Assembly: GCA_022453515.1 (NCBI GenBank)
Contig: JAJNNY010000029.1
Span: 186,001 to 250,000 of the forward strand
Length of the DNA: 64,000 nucleotides
Source of the DNA: Astrocystis sublimbata
Lineage: Eukaryota > Ascomycota > Sordariomycetes > Xylariales > Xylariaceae
Reading direction: 5' to 3'
In this document: in pieces, positions 57,357 to 64,000 of the stretch
Layout of the letters: each line of letters starts with the position of its first letter
Numbering within the stretch: the first letter of the stretch is position 1
The notes under the pieces: generated by a model
Seen by the model: the letters and a program-made list of their open reading frames with translations, nothing else
Told to the model about the DNA's origin: nothing
Database searches by the model: none
Program-made: the position numbers and the translations under genes

Positions 57357-57939
57357 GATGAGGTTTCGGTTCGGTTGTCTCTTGGCACACTGAATGAAAT
57401 ATGTGGATGAATGTATGAGTTTCCGATTATGAGGTCGATGTTAATACTATTCGGCCTGAGAGGATTCACAATAGCAAATGAAGTAAAAAGCCTAAACACT
57501 GTAGGTTGGCTGTTCGGTTTGCATATAAAAGTGGAGCCAAATGTTGAAAAGTCAATTAATTAAGTCAGTTAAGTTAAGGTTGCGAGGTAATTGCGACACC
57601 ATCATGATGGTTTATTCTATGCACTCAGTGAAAATGATCTCGGTATGGTCACATGCTGCTACCAAAGCAGATGGTATCATATGAGATTGGGTTTACGTTT
57701 AACTACAATATTCCCAATTCAAAGTCGAACACATTTGTTAGAAGGGAAGTACATGATCTAGGTAGGTATGATGATAGGTGGTTTCAATCTGTGACCGACA
57801 GATAGGCCCATTTACAACAACTAGGAACGCCTACAATGATGAGAACAAGGCAAGATCCGCCAAGAAGCATATAGTAACAAGAATGGAAAAGAAGAAGAAA
57901 AACCCCAAAGCCGCAAACGCCAATCCTCAAGCAACGCTA
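57357..57939. other. Intergenic region, no gene seen
   Basis: Between GPATCH11 and the kinase gene, same strand; nothing notable. Confidence 0.55.
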
Positions 57940-59228
57940 TTATGCCTCGTCATCTGGTAGCTCTTCAATCACACCCTCGACCATCGCTATCAGCTCGTCA
58001 ATGTCGGGCCGCTCGCTGGGTTCGACCTTCAAGCAGTTCCTCACGACTTCCTTGATGGGGTCGCTGATAACTCCGACATCAGTACTCGTGTTTGCGCCCA
58101 CCGTATTCTTCCCTTTCTGTTGCCCTTGACGTCCCTCGTCGGGGAACCGCCAATCGCCGTTGAGGACGCACATGCTGAGAGTACCACCCGTCTCGTCACT
58201 GCGCATTTCGAACGGCGATTTACCCACTAGGCATGCATACAGTGTGCATCCGAGAGACCAGATGTCGACCTTGGTATCGATGACTGTTCCTGTCTTGACA
58301 TCGAACAGCTCTGGGGCGCGATATGGCATGGTGCTGTGCTCCGCGGCTGTGTCTTGCGTGGCGATAGCCAGCGATCGCGATGTGATTGCTATCGGCGAGT
58401 CTGCGATAGAGCCGAGGTCCATAATAATTGGCTGTGAGCCGGAATCATCGATCATGATGTTGCCTTGAGCGGTTGTCTTGTTAGCCAATCCATCTAAGCT
58501 ATCCCAAGCATCCTAGCTGGGGGAACCATACCTGGTTTGATATCTCTATGGGCATATGAGCGCTTCTGGCCAGGTGCTGTGTCCTGCTCCTCGACCATCA
58601 AAGGCCTGGCTTGTTCCGTCTCGTCGTCGGCGTCGGCAGCAGCCGTGGCTCGGTTCCTCTTCGGCCTCTTGCTGGCACTCCGAGCGTCGTCGTTGTCGTC
58701 GTCGGCGCTACCGTTTCCCATTTCCATGTGCTCGCCGCCACGAGGGGCGCGGTACTGATGCATATACCTCATGGCCTTGCAGACGCCCAGGAACAGGTGC
58801 ATGAGTTCCTTCTGGGGAAAGTTGGTGTGGTTGACGAGGTTCGCATTGATGATGTCCTGCAGGTTCCCCCGCCTGTAGTAGGGCAACAAGACGTAGACGG
58901 TCTTGGACTCGGCATCGTTCCGTTCGCTGGCGATGGAGTAGTCGATGCTGTGGATGATGGTCGGGGTGTGGGCGAAGGTCTTGTAGGCCTCGACCTCGCG
59001 CATGGCTTGCTGGACGGATTCGGTGCCGAAAGGACATCGGATCTTCTTCAGGGCGAATAGCTCTGCTGTCGCGGTATCTTGCACGAGGTAGACATAGCTG
59101 AAGCCGCCCTCTCCAAGCAGGCGTAGGATCTTGAAGGACCGGCTGTTGATCTTGAGGGTCGGCGAGCCGGGGAAGCAGTTCAGGCAGTTCCCGAAGGAGT
59201 ATATGAGGTCTTGTACTATTTGCGCCAT
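57940..59228 (-). CDS. ENV7: Serine/threonine kinase, ENV7/STK16 type (NAK family)
   Basis: Two exons, 59228-58532 and 58463-57940, give 406 residues. The order is Gly-rich loop LGEGGFSYVYLV (39-50), Lys61, HRDIKPGN (227-234), MDLGSI in place of DFG, MPYRAPELF (APE), and WSLGC, with a normal C-lobe end. The FSYVYLV loop and the DLG variant are typical of STK16 kinases. The N-terminal CLNCFPGS cysteines are likely palmitoylation sites for vacuole or Golgi membrane anchoring, as in yeast Env7 (family knowledge). Between helix E and the HRD loop there is a disordered acidic/basic insert at about residues 160-222. Splicing joins KPG to NIMID in frame. Confidence 0.93.
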
Positions 59229-60062
59229 GGCCGGCGAGGAAGCGTATCGCAGGATCGCAGGGTCGCAGGATGAATCGCCAACTGCGAAGGCTTGCGTAGC
59301 GTTGAGCTCGGAGCTACCTCAGTTACTTTTTTAAGGTATGTCGCCGGCAGGCCGCGGTCTGCAGCGGTAGCAATGTTGTAGATAGCGTCACAGGGAGCGG
59401 ATGGCGATGTTAAATCAACGAATGGCAAGATCGCGCTGCTTCGCTATGTCGTCTGTTTCATTCAAAGCTGAAATACAATTGATCAAATATTGGGAATCAA
59501 GTATCACATCGCTGAGTCGCATAGTTGTTCTTGGTGCACTAGGTACGCGCAACTATTGTACGGGGCTGATTAGCTGATGCTACTAGGTACTGTAGTACGG
59601 CCCACGCTGCGCCACATCATTCGGTACAGTATGCCCAGATGTACTTACTGCAAGTATCAATGCGCACCTGCCCTGTCTTAAAATAGAACTACACTGCACT
59701 CGCGACTGGCCTGCTTACGTAGTAGCTCCAGCAGCTAACCTCCTCAGCCTAAGTACCTAGCCATGTCCACAATTTGATGCTATTAGTTGCAGTTGCGATG
59801 CATTCTGACTATCGATAAAAGCTTCATCGACATCTTTTTCGACCAATGGTTCTGTGGCAGCCCGGACTTGAATAAATCAAGTACCCCAGCTCCATTGAAG
59901 AACTGGAGAGAGACTGGCTCATCTGTTCATACGATAACAATATCCAGGAATATCCTGGGTTGAACCAAAAACCTCAATCCCTCACTTTCCCCTCTGCCAG
60001 TGGGGTCAAACAGTGCAAGCGAGTTGTATAAAGCCCCAGGATATCGGGCGAGCAACCAAAAT
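59229..60062. other. Divergent promoter region between ENV7 and TRM82
   Basis: 834 bp separate the two starts. No clear element was identified beyond scattered GTAGGTA-type motifs. Confidence 0.55.
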
Positions 60063-61790
60063 ATGAGCTTGCCGTTCCAATGCCTCAGTCCGCTGGGACA
60101 GAGTTCCAAGCTTTTCTGCGCTGCGAAAGGGTGCAGCATACAGACCTTTGAGCTTGGCGCAGGCTCTCAACCACTGTTCTCGTGGACGCATCCATCCGTC
60201 AAACAGAGCGACAATGCCAAACAGGCTGCAGAGGCGACGCAGGGGGGACAGGATGGCGAGGAGCAATCACAGGAGCAGCCGCCATCTAAAAGACGGAAAC
60301 TAGGCTCTGGCGATGCTGAATCGAATGCTGGGTCGGAGGCTGCACAAGGGGTCCCCGATGCGCCTGGCCCATCAGATGCACCTGCTAATGGGGGGAAGAG
60401 TCAGAAGAAAGGCAAGACAAATAGAGCGCCAGCCGCGACGGATGCCCCTCTCGTGGCTCTCTTGATGGCGACGGCAGACGGGGGCCACGTAATAGCAGTG
60501 ACGGGACAGGACAAGACTCTCTGGGTCTTCGAGCACGATGGGAAGGGATCGCTGACAGAAACGAGTCGAAGGTAAACTGGTTGAAGGCCCAACCCTCCAT
60601 TCATGAATTGCTGCTCGAATCACCGTCATCCCGCTGACACCAAAATCTAGAGCCATGCCCAAGCGCCCTTGTTCTCTCGCTCTCACGGCAGATGGGCGAA
60701 CAATTCTCAGCGCCGACAAGTTCGGCGACGTCTACGCATTGCCTCTGGACGTGAATCAAGAAGGAGAGGAGGAAAAGAAAGAGGAAGGCGCCGTGCCAAC
60801 ACCGGTAACCACCCACAGGCAAGGAGGCGGGGCCAACCACTTCACGGTGCACTCACAGCGTAACCGACGCGCCCTCGAATATCAAGCACGGCAGCTCGAG
60901 ATCAACGCGAAGCAGGATCTGCCCAAGGACGGCCCCAAGTTTGCGCACCAGGTGCTTCTCGGGCACGTATCGTTGTTAACGAGCGTCTGCACCGCTCACG
61001 ATGCGCAAGGCAGGCCGTACATCATCACGGCCGATCGCGACGAGCACATCCGCGTTTCTCGCGGCATGCCGCAAGCGCACGTCACCGAGGCTTTCTGCCT
61101 CGGCCACCAAGCGTTTGTCAACGCGCTCTGCAACCATCCCTCCCGGCCCGACATCTTGGTCTCGGGCGGTGGAGACAACGAGCTGTTCGTATGGAATTGG
61201 CTGGCCGGACAGCTGCTCTGCACCGTCGATCTCCTGGTCCATGTTCGCAAGATCGTGCCAGATGCGACCAAGCTCGCAGTCGTAAAGCTTGTCGCGATCC
61301 CAACAACAGAGGCGCTTTCCGTAGTGGCAACCTGTGAGAGGTAAGCGTTGACAAAACAGACATGCCATGAGCGAGCGATGGGAAGAGAATCCACACTGAC
61401 ACTCAGAAAAAAAATAGAGTCCCTGCCCTCTTCGTCTTCCGGCTCGAGCCGGATAACACCCTCTCACACAGGGAAACTATCGAGCTGCGTGGAAACCCGC
61501 TAGATATCACAAACCTTGCTCCCGAGCAGCTTCTACTCGCAGCCATCGATGCCCCCAACAGCGATGGAGAGATATCCGTCATCCAGTGCGGGGAATCCTT
61601 GATCCCCCAGGAGTCTATTCACGGTGCCAAGGATGGCACAGAGGCAGAACTAGCACTCTCCCGGGAGGACCTTGACAAGGCGCTGTATGCAGTCGAGAAT
61701 CTACGAAAGACGGGGCATGACGAACCAGGGGATGAAGCTGCACCTGATGCGCTTGAGCACAGTCTTGAGACGAAATTGGAACAGCAATGA
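60063..61790 (+). CDS. TRM82: tRNA (guanine-N7-)-methyltransferase non-catalytic subunit Trm82
   Basis: Three exons, 60063-60571, 60651-61340 and 61418-61790, give 523 residues. The WD40-propeller features include MATADGGHVIAVTGQDKTLWVF, the junction RAMPKRPCSLALT, ILSADKFGDVYALP, LLGHVSLLTSVC, YIITADRDEHIRVSR, FCLGHQAFVNALC and DILVSGGGDNELFVWNW. These match the Trm82/WDR4 family. With Trm8 it forms the complex that makes m7G46 in the tRNA variable loop. A disordered Lys/Gln/Pro insertion follows blade 1, as is common in filamentous fungi. The third exon acceptor (61417) lies just past an A-rich run and is the less certain junction. The upstream reading frame is opened by a GTG, so the ATG at 60063 was chosen. 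Confidence 0.93.
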
Positions 61791-62523
61791 ATTATTACAA
61801 AAAAGGAAAATTCACAAGGTTTCGAAAAGTATTTGTTCTGTGAGACTGACGGCGACATTCATGAGGTCGGTAATATGAGTCTTGACCTTTAGCCAGCAAC
61901 CTAGTCCATACTGCACGTTAGTAGTCTTCTATCGTCAGGAAAGTAGCATTCGGCCGAACAAAGACGCAGACAATTAGTCGGCACTAGTTACAACTGACTA
62001 AGGCCATAGACCTTAATACTACGGGCAAGCAGAAATCAAGGGCTTTAGGTAGCATGCAACATGGGTTACTCTGTTGAGTTACACATTTGCTCTCCGACCC
62101 TTATAGTATGTGAATCTCAGAACAGAATGCAATTTCATTAAAGCAACCTAAGCTGATCCGTCCCTCTATGTCCCATCTGAACGCCTGCTTACAAAAAGCA
62201 TACGACACCCAAGGTATAAGGCGACGCACCCGACGTATATCGCGGTAACGCACGTAGGCAACGCCGTCTGTTTTGCGTACATTTCTTTGCTTTGGTCTCA
62301 TGAAATTCCTAGCAATGCAGATCATCGTGGGTAAGAAAATAATAGCCATATAACAGGGCCCTCATCCTATCAAAACGTCACGTCGTATAGGCAGCTGATT
62401 CGTTATTCAGCGATATGGGGCTCAATGCTGAATATGGCAACTCGCATGTAATCCAGGGATAGGGAATCTATTAAGCACGTCGCCTTGTGGATTGTTGTCT
62501 TCCTCTTCTTCGTCTCCTTTAAC
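61791..62523. other. Convergent 3' intergenic region, no gene seen
   Basis: Between TRM82 and YDJ1, which end toward each other; nothing notable. The 82-codon frames on the minus strand are not convincing. Confidence 0.55.
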
Positions 62524-63970
62524 TTATTGAGAGGCGCACTGTACGCGTTCGGCATGCGGGTGGCCGTCCTCGTCTTCCTCGTCCATTGCCGCGGCACCTC
62601 CGAAGCCTCGAGCTTGACCAGAGTTGTCGAGGTCCTCGAGCTCGGCAACATCCGTCATCGCATCTGTAGGGGGGACTATTTCCATGTTGGGGGCTGGGAG
62701 AATCTTTCGGAGAGCTGCAAAAGCTTCCTGGTCGTCGGTCCAGCCGCGCTCGGGGAACTTAACCGCAAACTGTATGTAAAGATTGCCGAAATCGTGATGC
62801 CGAGGAGAAGGCATACCCTGTCCACGCACCATCTTGACGGCGTCTGCATCGAAAACTTGTTAATTGCGCCGCAAGTATAGAAGGACTGGGAGGTCGAATC
62901 AAATGGCTTACCTGGGGCGATAGCCTCACCGGGCATGATTTCGACATTGAGCCATCGATCATCTAGATGCTCGATATGGATGGTACCTCCTGCCAAAGCC
63001 GTGACAAGCTCAATTTCGCACCGAAATAGCAAGTCATCCTCTTTCCTTGTAAACCGTGGGTGGGGCTTTTGTTCGATCTCAAAAACGACGTCACCGGCTT
63101 GGACACCCGGAGCCTGATCGCCCTCACCTCTGAATTCGACTTTTGTGCCACTGCGAACACCCTTGTCGACATGGACGTGCAGGACCTTTCTGTCCACGAC
63201 GGTTTTCTTGCCGCTGCAGCCCTTGCAGCGATCCTTCTCCTTGATGATTTCGCCCTCCCCACTGCAGTCAGGGCAGACAGTCTGGAAGCGCTGGATCATG
63301 GGACCCATTTGACGCATCATGGTCTTCATACCGTGACCATCACATCCGGGACAACGCTTGACCGCGCCTTCTTTGCCACCTCGACCCTCGCACTTGGGAC
63401 AGATGACAGAGCGTTGCAAGGCCAGTTTAGAGACCTTGCCCCGGTAGATATCCTCCAGGGATACTTTGTGCGTATGATGGATGGTTCGCGACTTGGGGGG
63501 GCCGCGGGCCTGTCCACCGCCCATACCTCCAAACATGCCGCCGAGGCCGCCGCCGAAAGAACCACCACCAAAGAACTGAGCAAACAGATCTTCAGCAGCC
63601 ATGCCACCACCACCGGCACCGCCTTCCAACCCGGCTTCACCATACTGATCATATACAGAGCGCTTTTGAGGATCTGATAGTACTTCGTATGCATGAGAGA
63701 TTTCCTTGAACTTCTCTTCGGCGGCGGGGTTGTGGGCATTCTTATCTGCAGCAAGGAGTCAGCTCGTGATTTGCGGATCAAGCGACTGCCGCTGTGTAGA
63801 CCTACCAGGATGGAATTTGAGGGCTCCTACTTTGTAGGCTTTCCTGAGCTCTTGGTCGGTGGCGGTGGGTGAGACCTGAGGCAAGGTCAGTGTGATGGTT
63901 CTGGGAGGGCAAAGTCTTCAATTGAAACACAAACCCCAAGAACGTCGTAGAAGCTGGTTTCTTTAACCAT
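62524..63970 (-). CDS. YDJ1: Type I Hsp40 co-chaperone Ydj1/Mas5
   Basis: Four exons, 63970-63935, 63875-63806, 63745-62912 and 62843-62524, give 419 residues. The J domain has HPD at 34-36 (the same numbers as yeast Ydj1). A Gly/Phe-rich region follows, with zinc motifs [24 protein letters not shown] and CKGCSGKK, the last with its final Gly replaced as is usual for this family. The C-terminal Hsp40 beta-domains include [19 protein letters not shown] and [15 protein letters not shown]. The protein ends CASQ, a CaaX farnesylation motif. Ydj1 stimulates cytosolic Ssa-type Hsp70. The first exon is just 12 codons ([12 protein letters not shown]). Confidence 0.95.
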
Positions 63971-64000
63971 CTTGTCGAGTGCAAGGACAGAGGATGCACA

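Noticed and set aside
12427..63970. MDJ1 and YDJ1 as a functional chaperone cluster
   Set aside because: They are about 48 kb apart with unrelated genes between and act in different compartments; co-location is probably chance.

Overview
The window is nuclear DNA of a filamentous ascomycete. Genes carry short introns (mostly about 46-130 nt) with GT..AG ends and CTAAC-type branch sites, intergenic spaces are long, and the protein set is typical of Pezizomycotina. The resemblance of BRO1, SNT2, SAP30 and the prolyl iminopeptidase to Sordariomycete proteins suggests that class, perhaps Hypocreales. That placement is recall-based inference and was not computed. I assembled 20 protein genes and one tRNA gene. 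Twelve of the protein genes needed multi-exon models; every one closes in frame, and together they span almost all of the recognisable coding sequence.

Layout, left to right. 1-17 kb, all on the minus strand: AVL9 (late secretory transport), BRO1 (ESCRT/multivesicular body sorting), MDJ1 (mitochondrial Hsp40) and SAP30 (Rpd3/Sin3 deacetylase subunit). 17.9-29 kb is more accessory: a two-exon protein with a Ulp1-like fold and degenerate catalytic residues, a Zn(II)2Cys6 regulator divergent from a DHA1-type MFS exporter, a G-patch-like protein and a prolyl iminopeptidase. 29.8-37.6 kb: an unrecognised conserved-looking protein with Cys-Pro motifs, TVP38 (Golgi), a six-cysteine small secreted protein, a beta-lactamase-fold hydrolase and an intron-containing tRNA-Val(UAC). 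38.4-48 kb: a seven-exon HELQ/POLQ-type DNA helicase and a 1730-residue SNT2 chromatin reader. 48-55 kb is a 7 kb stretch without a recognisable gene. 55.1-64 kb: cytosine deaminase FCY1 (five small exons), GPATCH11, an ENV7/STK16-type kinase, TRM82 (tRNA m7G46 methyltransferase subunit) and a YDJ1-type farnesylated Hsp40.

Most genes are unrelated housekeeping neighbours rather than a cluster. The only arrangement that looks like a functional unit is the divergent Zn2Cys6 regulator/MFS exporter pair, whose shared 945-bp promoter holds strong inverted repeats. Two Hsp40s and two chromatin-repression proteins (SAP30, SNT2) share the window, probably by chance. I saw no transposon, biosynthetic cluster, CRISPR or clear novel system. 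The most unusual non-gene signal is an intergenic palindrome, TACCTAGGTA, present at least seven times where well under one copy is expected by chance.
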